NCBI RefSeq assembly: GCF_033843265.1
Contig: NZ_JAWXRD010000028.1
Span: forward strand, 146,741-210,740
DNA from: Scandinavium lactucae
GTDB taxonomy: Bacteria > Pseudomonadota > Gammaproteobacteria > Enterobacterales > Enterobacteriaceae
Reading direction: 5' to 3'
Length of the DNA stretch: 64,000 nucleotides
Below are positions 53,275 to 60,515 of the stretch, piece after piece. The position numbers were made by a program, and so were the translations under genes. The notes below the pieces were generated by a model. That model made no database searches and was not told the DNA's origin. It was given only the letters and a program-made list of their open reading frames with translations. How positions within the stretch are numbered: position 1 is the first letter of the stretch; every line of letters starts with the position of its first letter.

Positions 53275-54345
53275 ATGATTAAAATGAATCCACCCATAAC
53301 TTACATTAAAGCTCATCTATTCAAGAGCACGGTGGCCGCAGTTAGTTTGGCTGAAAAGAATAAGACCCCTAACAACATTTGCTTTGCCAAAAGATTACTT
53401 GAGGTGAAAAATACCCCTGACAACCCTAAGAAAGATGAACCAGTTATTTTTAATGGTATAAAAATGCTGCGTTCAGAGAAGTATGCGCAGCTTCTTTCCC
53501 GTGCGAATGCTTTATTTCCAGCGCTGCCAGCCAAGGATTATACTCAAAATAATAATGTGGAGGCCGAGTATAATAAGCTAAATAAGCTTACTCAGTCTTT
53601 TCAGTATATCACCGTTCCGAATCTCCAGCGTTACAAAGATATCGGTACAGCTGTATGTTCACAGATTCGAACATCAAACGGCACGGCTATGCCAGCAAAT
53701 AAGATTGCGATTAACGGTCAAGAAATTGCAATGCGCTGCCAGTATCCCAAAGCTGAGTATATGGCCGAGCATTGCCGGATGTTGCTGGAGCAAAAGCCAG
53801 CAGTGATCGTTGTGTTATCCTCATCAAATGATATCGCCGAAAAAAAACTTCCTATGTATTTTTGCGAAAGTAAAAATTATGATGGCATACAGGTTACCAC
53901 CGCACCAAAAATTAACAAAAAGACAAGGCTAAAAGTAGATACGCAACTTGGAAGTTTAATTTTAAATCATTATCAAATGAAGATTAATGATGGACGGAAG
54001 GAAAGTATGCATTCAGTTATCCATGTTACAAATTGGCCCGACAAAACCTCTATTAACGTGAGAGAATTAAATGAGTTGACTCATTATGTCAAGAATAAAA
54101 TAATCGATAAATGCGCGGAAAATAATAATCTCAGTGAAAAACCACTGATTCATTGCAATGCCGGGGTTGGTCGCACCGGTACGTTAATCGGGGCAATGGC
54201 ATTAGCTGATAATGCCAATCAACATAGCGTTGAAAATATTGTTCTGAATATGCGGAAAACTGGCTCTGGAAAGATGGTGCAAACTTTGGGACAATACCAA
54301 ACGCTATGCGAATTTAATGAGATGTTAAGAGCAGGGCAGCCGTAA
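53275..54345 (+). CDS. SptP/YopH-type protein tyrosine phosphatase (type III effector-like)
   Basis: A 356-residue protein whose residues 130-356 are a bacterial-effector tyrosine phosphatase domain. It has the WPD loop HVTNWPDKTS (catalytic acid Asp256), the P-loop HCNAGVGRTGT (nucleophile Cys294, Arg300) and the Q-loop MVQTLGQYQTL with two glutamines four apart (Gln336, Gln340), as in YopH. The flanking KLPMYF and VIVVLSSSNDIAEKK align by eye with Salmonella SptP. The first 130 residues lack the SptP GAP domain and are unfamiliar. No signal peptide or membrane segment is seen. The gene is clearly richer in A+T than its neighbours and sits between IS91 remnants, so it was acquired. All catalytic residues are intact, so it is probably an active phosphatase aimed at host proteins if a secretion system exists elsewhere. 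GTG at 53257 is an alternative start. Confidence 0.8.
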   Translation: MIKMNPPITYIKAHLFKSTVAAVSLAEKNKTPNNICFAKRLLEVKNTPDNPKKDEPVIFNGIKMLRSEKYAQLLSRANALFPALPAKDYTQNNNVEAEYNKLNKLTQSFQYITVPNLQRYKDIGTAVCSQIRTSNGTAMPANKIAINGQEIAMRCQYPKAEYMAEHCRMLLEQKPAVIVVLSSSNDIAEKKLPMYFCESKNYDGIQVTTAPKINKKTRLKVDTQLGSLILNHYQMKINDGRKESMHSVIHVTNWPDKTSINVRELNELTHYVKNKIIDKCAENNNLSEKPLIHCNAGVGRTGTLIGAMALADNANQHSVENIVLNMRKTGSGKMVQTLGQYQTLCEFNEMLRAGQP

Positions 54346-54485
54346 GCGCTTCATAGGTGTAGCTGTAGCGACCTGCGTTTATAAAACCTGCATTTATCGC
54401 GCATTTTCGGCCCACATTAGCTGAAAATGAAAAAACGGAGCTACAGCCTCTATAACAGGAGGCTCCTGACGCTGAAAATAAAGGA
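54346..54485. other. Short non-coding stretch with inverted repeats after the phosphatase gene
   Basis: No gene is seen. GCTGTAGC (54362-54369) and GCTACAGC (54440-54447) form an 8-bp inverted pair 70 bp apart, and GCCTC-TATAACAG-GAGGC (54446-54463) is a hairpin. These may be the scar of a small mobile element or a terminator for the phosphatase gene; there is no T-run. Confidence 0.35.
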
Positions 54486-54695
54486 TTAAATAGGTAAACC
54501 CGCTGCCAGAATACGATCCCGCAGTTCGGCTGTACGCGTCGGGTCTAACTGGTGACTGAACAGCGCCCTGATTTCTGCCGGTTTGGCATCAAACTGCTCG
54601 ACCATATCTTTCAGACGATAGCCATGACGCGTGAGTGTTGGCTCCAGGTCATCAAGTTATGCTGCCAACAAGCTCGGCAGTGATGGGGCGTTCAT
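54486..54695 (-). pseudogene. Small ORF broken by an in-frame stop (69-codon protein of unknown function)
   Basis: Read leftward, an ATG at 54695 gives MNAPSLPSLLAA, then TAA (54657-54659). The same frame continues with LDDLEPTLTRHGYRLKDMVE and further to RTAELRDRILAAGLPI and a true stop. The continuation is well formed and reads like a real small cytosolic protein, so the stop looks like a point mutation (for example CAA to TAA). I have seen similar small proteins near mobile elements but cannot name the family. Confidence 0.5.
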
Positions 54696-54728
54696 GGTCA
54701 GGATCTCTTTTGAGCGTCCTGACCATGA
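54691..54728. repeat. 13-bp perfect inverted repeat at the start of the broken small ORF
   Basis: TTCATGGTCAGGA (54691-54703), 13 bases, TCCTGACCATGAA (54716-54728 approx.). One arm contains the ATG of the broken ORF. It could be a regulatory hairpin, an operator or a recombination end. Confidence 0.75.
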
Positions 54729-54778
54729 ATGCTGCCATCGGGAATGCAATGATGGCGGGTGGTCATGACACTTATGGC

Positions 54779-55430
54779 GATAAAATGCACGCTTCGGTGT
54801 GTTTTTAACCTGAAATTCATTATTCAGGCGCACTTATCCCGCAATCTGTACCAGAAGCCATCGCTTTCTGTCGATTCCGTGTAGCCTTTCGTCCACTAAT
54901 TCGCTGGCGCGCCTGCCGGCCTCTGCGCCGCTGAAGCGCAGCCGGTTTGCGCACAGAATGCATTTGTACGGGTCCGTGCGCAGAAACGCCTTCATCAGCG
55001 CGGCGAAGCCCGGCTGCTCCGGTTTTTTCCAGTCTTCCATTTGCAGGGCTTCGTATACCTTCGGCAGCAGTTCGCCCCGTTTCCGGTTCGACAAAAAGCC
55101 GTAGTCGCGCACCATTTTAAAATGCTTCGCCGGCACGTGGCTGATATAGCGTCCGATCATCTCTTCCTGCGTCAGCGTCTGCCGCCGGTGCTGCTGCGTA
55201 TGGTGTCGTATCAGTGATGCACCACGCTGCCGGGTTAATCAGGTCATAACTGTGGCGCAGCAGGCGGGTGACCGAGAGGTGAATGTGCGGATGCTGGCGG
55301 TGCCGCAGGCGAGCATGCGCTCAACGCAGAGGCGGGTCCAGGAAGTGACGCTGTCGCCGAATTTTTCGAGAAACTTATTCCAGCCGTCATCGACGCTGAA
55401 GAGCAGCTTCGTGGGACGAGGGATCTACAT
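54779..55430 (-). mobile_element. IS91-family element, copy 2, heavily deleted transposase
   Basis: Read leftward from about 55430: KLLFSVDDGWNKFLEKFGDS and then TSWTRLCVERMLACGTA are IS91 transposase N-terminus. A jump leads to QHPHIHLSVTR (HUH motif), another to LLRHSYDLINPAAW, an in-frame stop and small shifts follow, and then a clean 108-codon C-terminal segment (54834-55160) beginning MIGRYISHVPAKHFKMVRDY, with YKCILCANRLRFSG and RKRWLLVQIAG at the end. The terminus 54798-54833 aligns base for base in spacing with copy 1 (TGTGTTTTTAACC...TTCAGGCGCAC). Same orientation as copy 1; inactive. Confidence 0.75.
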
Positions 55431-55541
55431 ACCGCAGAGTATAAAACCGTGTGACGGTCATGAACACCATCGGAACGGCAGAGCCGTGATGCTCGCCCTG
55501 AAAGGGCGCTACTGTTCTTTACCTCCCGCCAAATTTCACTT

Positions 55542-55567
55542 AGCGAAACGTTTCGATGCCGATCACA
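55542..55567. promoter_or_regulatory. Upstream RbsR-like operator overlapping a possible CRP site
   Basis: AGCGAAACGTTTCG (55542-55555) matches 14 of 16 bases of the perfect operator nearer rbsD. TTCGA-TGCCGA-TCACA (55552-55567) is a two-mismatch CRP site overlapping it. The 110 bp between IS91 copy 2 and this site contains no gene. Confidence 0.6.
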
Positions 55568-55621
55568 CTTCTGCAACCTGATGGTGGTTTTCTGTACGCC
55601 GTTAAGATTAAACTCATCACC

Positions 55622-55637
55622 AGCGAAACGTTTCGCT
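55622..55637. promoter_or_regulatory. RbsR operator of the rbs operon
   Basis: AGCGAAACGTTTCGCT, a perfect 16-bp palindrome of the LacI-family type, 14 bp before the rbsD ATG. It is the same sequence as the E. coli rbs operator. Confidence 0.85.
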
Positions 55638-55651
55638 AGTGGAGCAGAACG

Positions 55652-56071
55652 ATGAAGAAAGGTACGGTACTTAACGCTGATATTTCCTCGGTCATTTCCC
55701 GTCTTGGGCATACCGATACGCTGGTGGTGTGTGACGCAGGCTTACCTGTCCCCCATAGCACGCAACGCATCGATATGGCTTTAACCCAGGGCGTGCCTTC
55801 ATTTATGCAGGTACTTGAAGTGGTCACCACGGAAATGCAGGTTGAGACGGCAATTCTCGCCGCGGAAATCAAAACGCATAATCCGCAACTCCACGAAACG
55901 TTGCTCCGCCATCTGGAGCAACTGCAGCAGCACCAGGGAAACACCATTGAAATTCGTTACACCACACATGAGCAGTTCAAACAACAAACCGCAGACAGTC
56001 AGGCGGTGATTCGCAGCGGGGAGTGTTCCCCGTATGCGAATATCATTCTCTGTGCTGGCGTCACGTTCTGA
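55652..56071 (+). CDS. rbsD: D-ribose pyranase
   Basis: A 139-residue sugar mutarotase (MKKGTVLNADISSVISRLGH with catalytic His20). It interconverts beta-pyranose and furanose forms of ribose so that RbsK can use the sugar. It forms a ring of subunits in the cytosol. It is the first gene of rbsDACBKR, GGAG precedes the start, and the stop lies 7 bp before rbsA. Confidence 0.97.
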   Translation: MKKGTVLNADISSVISRLGHTDTLVVCDAGLPVPHSTQRIDMALTQGVPSFMQVLEVVTTEMQVETAILAAEIKTHNPQLHETLLRHLEQLQQHQGNTIEIRYTTHEQFKQQTADSQAVIRSGECSPYANIILCAGVTF

Positions 56072-56078
56072 GGCCGCC

Positions 56079-57584
56079 ATGGACGCATTATTGCAACTCA
56101 AAGGGATCGATAAATCGTTCCCGGGCGTGAAAGCCCTTTCTGGCGCATCGCTGAATGTCTATGCCGGGCGCGTGATGGCGCTGGTGGGCGAAAACGGCGC
56201 GGGTAAATCGACGATGATGAAAGTGCTGACCGGGATCTACAGTAAAGATGCCGGGTCGCTGCAATGGCTCGGCCAGGAGACAACCTTTACCGGGCCGAAA
56301 TCGTCACAGGAAGCCGGGATCGGCATCATTCATCAGGAACTGAACCTGATCCCGCAGCTGACCATCGCCGAGAACATCTTTTTAGGCCGCGAGTTCGTTA
56401 ACCGCTTCGGCAAAATCGACTGGAAAACCATGTACGCCGAGGCAGATAAACTGCTGGCGAAACTCAACCTGCGCTTCAAAAGCGACAAGCTGGTAGGCGA
56501 ACTGTCGATTGGCGATCAGCAGATGGTGGAAATCGCCAAGGTGCTGAGCTTTGAATCGAAGGTCATCATTATGGATGAACCGACGGACGCGCTGACCGAC
56601 ACCGAAACCGAATCACTCTTCCGCGTGATTCGCGAGCTCAAATCCCAAGGGCGCGGCATCGTCTACATATCCCATCGCATGAAAGAGATCTTCGAGATTT
56701 GCGATTACGTGACCGTGTTCCGTGACGGTCAGTTTATTGCTGAACGTGAAGTGGCGACCCTGACCGAAGATACGCTGATTGAAATGATGGTTGGCCGTAA
56801 GCTTGAAGATCAGTATCCGCACCTTGATAAAGCCACCGGTGACGTGCGTCTGAAGGTCGATAATCTGTGTGGTCCGGGTGTGGAAAACGTCAGCTTTACC
56901 CTGCGCAAAGGGGAAATCCTTGGTGTGGCGGGTCTGATGGGGGCGGGGCGTACCGAACTGATGAAATTGTTGTACGGTGCGCTGCCGAGAACCAGTGGCT
57001 ACGTTACGCTTGATGGCCATGAAGTGGTGACCAAATCCCCGCAGGACGGCCTGGCGAACGGTATTGTTTATATCTCCGAAGACCGTAAACGTGACGGCCT
57101 GGTGCTGGGCATGTCGGTCAAAGAGAATATGTCCCTGACCGCGCTGCGCTATTTCAGCCGCACGGGCGGCGGGCTGAAGCACAAAGATGAGCAGCAGGCG
57201 GTAAGCGATTTTATCCGCCTGTTCAACGTCAAAACGCCGTCGATGGAACAGGCGATTGGCCTGCTCTCCGGTGGCAATCAGCAAAAAGTGGCTATCGCCC
57301 GCGGGCTGATGACGCGTCCGAAAGTGCTGATCCTCGATGAGCCCACCCGTGGCGTCGACGTTGGGGCGAAAAAAGAGATCTATCAGCTGATTAACCAGTT
57401 TAAAGCCGATGGCCTGAGCATCATTCTCGTCTCCTCGGAGATGCCGGAAGTGTTAGGCATGAGCGATCGCATCATGGTGATGCACGAAGGGCATCTCGGC
57501 GGTGAATTCACACGCGAGCAGGCCACCCAGGAAGTATTGATGGCTGCCGCTGTGGGCAAGCTTAATCGTGTGATTCAGGAGTAA
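56079..57584 (+). CDS. rbsA: Ribose ABC transporter ATP-binding protein RbsA
   Basis: A 501-residue fused double ABC ATPase. The N-terminal half has GENGAGKSTMMKVLTG and LSIGDQQMVEIAKVLSFESK; the C-terminal half has degenerate Walker A GLMGAGRTELM and LSGGNQQKVAIARGL. It energises ribose import through RbsC. The ATG at 56079 (MDALLQLKGIDKSFPG) matches E. coli; an upstream in-frame start at 56034 overlaps rbsD and is not conserved. Confidence 0.98.
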   Translation: MDALLQLKGIDKSFPGVKALSGASLNVYAGRVMALVGENGAGKSTMMKVLTGIYSKDAGSLQWLGQETTFTGPKSSQEAGIGIIHQELNLIPQLTIAENIFLGREFVNRFGKIDWKTMYAEADKLLAKLNLRFKSDKLVGELSIGDQQMVEIAKVLSFESKVIIMDEPTDALTDTETESLFRVIRELKSQGRGIVYISHRMKEIFEICDYVTVFRDGQFIAEREVATLTEDTLIEMMVGRKLEDQYPHLDKATGDVRLKVDNLCGPGVENVSFTLRKGEILGVAGLMGAGRTELMKLLYGALPRTSGYVTLDGHEVVTKSPQDGLANGIVYISEDRKRDGLVLGMSVKENMSLTALRYFSRTGGGLKHKDEQQAVSDFIRLFNVKTPSMEQAIGLLSGGNQQKVAIARGLMTRPKVLILDEPTRGVDVGAKKEIYQLINQFKADGLSIILVSSEMPEVLGMSDRIMVMHEGHLGGEFTREQATQEVLMAAAVGKLNRVIQE

Positions 57585-57589
57585 GAAAG

Positions 57590-58555
57590 ATGACTACCCA
57601 GGCTGTTGCTGGTCGCCGCTACTTCACCAAAGCGTGGCTGTTAGAGCAAAAATCGCTGATTGCCCTGCTGGTGCTGATCGCGGTCGTCTCGACCATGAGT
57701 CCAAACTTTTTTACCGTTAATAACCTGTTCAACATTCTGCAACAGACCTCGGTCAACGCCATTATGGCTGTGGGGATGACGCTGGTTATTCTCACGTCCG
57801 GTATCGACCTGTCGGTCGGTTCTTTGCTGGCGCTGACCGGCGCAGTGGCGGCCTCGATTGTTGGCATTGAAGTGAATGCGCTGGTGGCGGTTGCGGCGGC
57901 GCTGGCATTAGGGGCTGCGATTGGCGCGGTCACCGGGGTGATTGTCGCCAAAGGCCGGGTGCAGGCGTTTATCGCCACCCTGGTGATGATGCTGCTGCTG
58001 CGCGGGGTAACCATGGTGTATACCAATGGCAGCCCGGTGAATACCGGCTTTACCGATAACGCCGATGTGTTTGGCTGGTTCGGGATTGGCCGTCCGCTGG
58101 GCATTCCGACCCCGGTGTGGATCATGGCGATTGTGTTTTTCGCCGCGTGGTACATGCTGCATCACACCCGCCTGGGCCGCTACATCTATGCGCTGGGCGG
58201 CAACGAAGCGGCTACCCGTCTGTCCGGGATCAGCGTCAATAAAGTTAAAATTATCGTCTATTCGCTGTGTGGCCTGTTGGCTTCACTGGCGGGGATTATC
58301 GAAGTCGCGCGCCTCTCTTCCGCCCAGCCGACGGCCGGGACGGGTTATGAGCTGGACGCGATTGCGGCAGTGGTTCTGGGCGGCACCAGCCTCGCGGGCG
58401 GGAAAGGTCGCATTGTTGGGACGCTGATCGGCGCATTGATTCTCGGTTTCCTTAATAATGGTTTGAATTTGTTAGGTGTTTCCTCCTATTACCAGATGAT
58501 CGTTAAAGCGGTGGTGATTTTGCTGGCGGTGCTGGTAGACAACAAAAAGCAGTAA
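57590..58555 (+). CDS. rbsC: Ribose ABC transporter permease RbsC
   Basis: A 321-residue permease with eight to ten membrane helices. The BPD_transp_2 signature TSGIDLSVGSLLALTGAVAA lies near residue 65 and GGTSLAGGKGRIVGTLIGAL near the end. It forms the membrane channel with RbsA. It starts 5 bp after rbsA. Confidence 0.98.
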   Translation: MTTQAVAGRRYFTKAWLLEQKSLIALLVLIAVVSTMSPNFFTVNNLFNILQQTSVNAIMAVGMTLVILTSGIDLSVGSLLALTGAVAASIVGIEVNALVAVAAALALGAAIGAVTGVIVAKGRVQAFIATLVMMLLLRGVTMVYTNGSPVNTGFTDNADVFGWFGIGRPLGIPTPVWIMAIVFFAAWYMLHHTRLGRYIYALGGNEAATRLSGISVNKVKIIVYSLCGLLASLAGIIEVARLSSAQPTAGTGYELDAIAAVVLGGTSLAGGKGRIVGTLIGALILGFLNNGLNLLGVSSYYQMIVKAVVILLAVLVDNKKQ

Positions 58556-58582
58556 TAACTGACATAACAGGACATCTCAGAT

Positions 58583-59473
58583 ATGAACATGAAAAAACTG
58601 GCTACCCTGGTTTCTGCTGTGGCACTGAGCGCCACCGTAAGTGCTAACGCGATGGCGAAAGACACCATTGCGCTGGTTATCTCCACCCTGAACAACCCGT
58701 TCTTTGTTTCCCTGAAAGACGGTGCGCAGAAAGAGGCGGATAAACTGGGCTATAACCTGGTGGTACTGGATTCTCAGAACAACCCGGCAAAAGAGCTGGC
58801 GAACGTTCAGGACCTGACCGTACGTGGCACCAAAATTCTGCTGATCAACCCAACAGATTCCGACGCCGTGGGTAACGCTGTGAAGATGGCAAACCAGGCG
58901 AAGATCCCGGTCATTACCCTCGACCGTCAGGCGTCTAAAGGTGAAGTGGTCAGCCATATCGCCTCTGATAACGTGTTGGGCGGTAAAATCGCCGGTGACT
59001 ACATCGCGAAGAAAGCCGGTGAAGGCGCGAAAGTTATCGAACTGCAGGGCATTGCCGGGACGTCCGCCGCTCGCGAACGTGGTGAAGGCTTCCAGCAGGC
59101 TGTTGCGGCACACAAATTTAATGTCCTGGCCAGCCAGCCAGCAGACTTCGACCGTACCAAAGGTCTGAACGTCATGCAGAACCTGCTGACAGCACACCCT
59201 GACGTGCAGGCGGTATTCGCGCAGAACGATGAAATGGCGCTGGGTGCATTGCGTGCGCTGCAGACGGCCGGTAAATCCGATGTGATGGTTGTCGGTTTTG
59301 ATGGCACTCCGGATGGCGAAAAAGCAGTAAATGATGGCAAACTGGCTGCGACGATTGCACAGTTGCCAGAGCAAATCGGTGCCCAGGGCGTTGATGTTGC
59401 TGCTAAGGTGCTGAAAGGTGAGAAGGTTCAGGCCAAATATCCTGTTGACCTGAAGCTGGTCATCAAGCAATAA
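58583..59473 (+). CDS. rbsB: Periplasmic ribose-binding protein RbsB
   Basis: A 296-residue precursor. The signal peptide MNMKKLATLVSAVALSATVS ends after NAMA (residue 25). The mature protein begins KDTIALVISTLNNPFFVSLK and carries ribose contacts such as RQASKGEVVSHIASDN and FAQNDEMALGALRAL. It delivers ribose to RbsAC and to the Trg chemoreceptor. A stable hairpin follows, which may raise RbsB above its operon partners and form the 3' end of an sRNA. Confidence 0.98.
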   Translation: MNMKKLATLVSAVALSATVSANAMAKDTIALVISTLNNPFFVSLKDGAQKEADKLGYNLVVLDSQNNPAKELANVQDLTVRGTKILLINPTDSDAVGNAVKMANQAKIPVITLDRQASKGEVVSHIASDNVLGGKIAGDYIAKKAGEGAKVIELQGIAGTSAARERGEGFQQAVAAHKFNVLASQPADFDRTKGLNVMQNLLTAHPDVQAVFAQNDEMALGALRALQTAGKSDVMVVGFDGTPDGEKAVNDGKLAATIAQLPEQIGAQGVDVAAKVLKGEKVQAKYPVDLKLVIKQ

Positions 59474-59582
59474 GTCATCACCGATTCAGGCCAACAAGAG
59501 CCTGAGGGGACAACGTAAAAAGAAAAGTGTGGCACGCGCCACCGGAAATCCCGGTGGCGCTCTTTATCGGACACTCATGATT
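59474..59582 (+). ncRNA. rbsB 3' UTR with terminator-like hairpin, RbsZ-type sRNA candidate
   Basis: The rbsB-rbsK gap holds GCGCCACCGG-AAATC-CCGGTGGCGC (59536-59560) followed by TCTTTA. In E. coli the rbsB 3' UTR gives the Hfq-binding RNA RbsZ. The same architecture is present here, but the T-run is short and sRNA identity is inferred from position. Confidence 0.4.
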
Positions 59583-60512
59583 ATGAAAACCGCAGGTAAC
59601 CTCGTCGTCCTTGGCAGCATCAATGCCGATCACATTCTCAACCTTGAATCGTTTCCACGCCCGGGCGAAACCGTCACCGGTAACCAGTATCAGGTCGCAT
59701 TTGGCGGCAAAGGTGCTAACCAGGCGGTCGCCGCCGGACGCAGCGGCGCGAACATTGCGTTTATCGCCTGCACCGGCGATGACGATACCGGGGAACGGGT
59801 TCGTAAACAGTTGGCGAGCGATAATATCGACGTCGAACCGGTGACCGTGGTCGCGGGCGAATCCACCGGCGTGGCGCTGATTTTCGTTAACGGCGAAGGG
59901 GAGAATGTCATCGGTATTCATGCAGGAGCCAATGCCGCGCTCTCTACCGACCTGGTCGCGGAGCAGCAACAGCGTATCGCTCAGGCCGATGCGCTGCTGA
60001 TGCAGCTTGAATCACCGCTGGAAAGCGTGCAGGCTGCCGCTGAAATTGCCCATCGCAACAATACCACCGTGGTGCTGAACCCTGCTCCGGCGCGTGCGCT
60101 GTCAGACGATTTGCTCGCGCTGGTGGATATCATTACTCCGAACGAAACCGAAGCAGAAAAACTGACCGGGGTGCGCGTCACTAATGATGACGAAGCGGCC
60201 AGAGCGGCGCAGGTTCTGCATGACAAAGGTATCGGGACCGTCATTATTACGCTTGGCAGCCGTGGCGTGTGGGCCAGCCAGCAGGGGAACGGGCAACGCG
60301 TGCTGGGCTTCAAGGTGCAGGCCATCGACACCATCGCCGCGGGCGATACCTTTAACGGTGCGCTGATGACGGCACTACTCGAAGGCGAAGCTCTGCCTGA
60401 AGCATTACGCTTCGCCCATGCGGCGGCGGCTATTGCTGTAACCCGCAAAGGGGCTCAGCCTTCCGTTCCATGGCGCAAAGAGATAGACGACTTCTTACGT
60501 CAGCAGGGGTAA
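59583..60512 (+). CDS. rbsK: Ribokinase
   Basis: A 309-residue PfkB-family kinase with signature 1 GGKGANQAVAAGRSG (about 41-55), signature 2 DTIAAGDTFNGAL with catalytic base Asp255 and NPAPARALSDDLL in between. It phosphorylates ribose at O5 with ATP. The ATG at 59583 (MKTAGNLVVLGSINADH) fits the E. coli length; the longer in-frame start at 59529 lies in the rbsB 3' hairpin region and is not used. Confidence 0.98.
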   Translation: MKTAGNLVVLGSINADHILNLESFPRPGETVTGNQYQVAFGGKGANQAVAAGRSGANIAFIACTGDDDTGERVRKQLASDNIDVEPVTVVAGESTGVALIFVNGEGENVIGIHAGANAALSTDLVAEQQQRIAQADALLMQLESPLESVQAAAEIAHRNNTTVVLNPAPARALSDDLLALVDIITPNETEAEKLTGVRVTNDDEAARAAQVLHDKGIGTVIITLGSRGVWASQQGNGQRVLGFKVQAIDTIAAGDTFNGALMTALLEGEALPEALRFAHAAAAIAVTRKGAQPSVPWRKEIDDFLRQQG

Positions 60513-60515
60513 CGC

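Noticed and set aside
55244..55711. 155-codon minus-strand ORF across the rbsD promoter
   Set aside because: It crosses both operators and the rbsD start and reads the IS91 remnant in a wrong frame.
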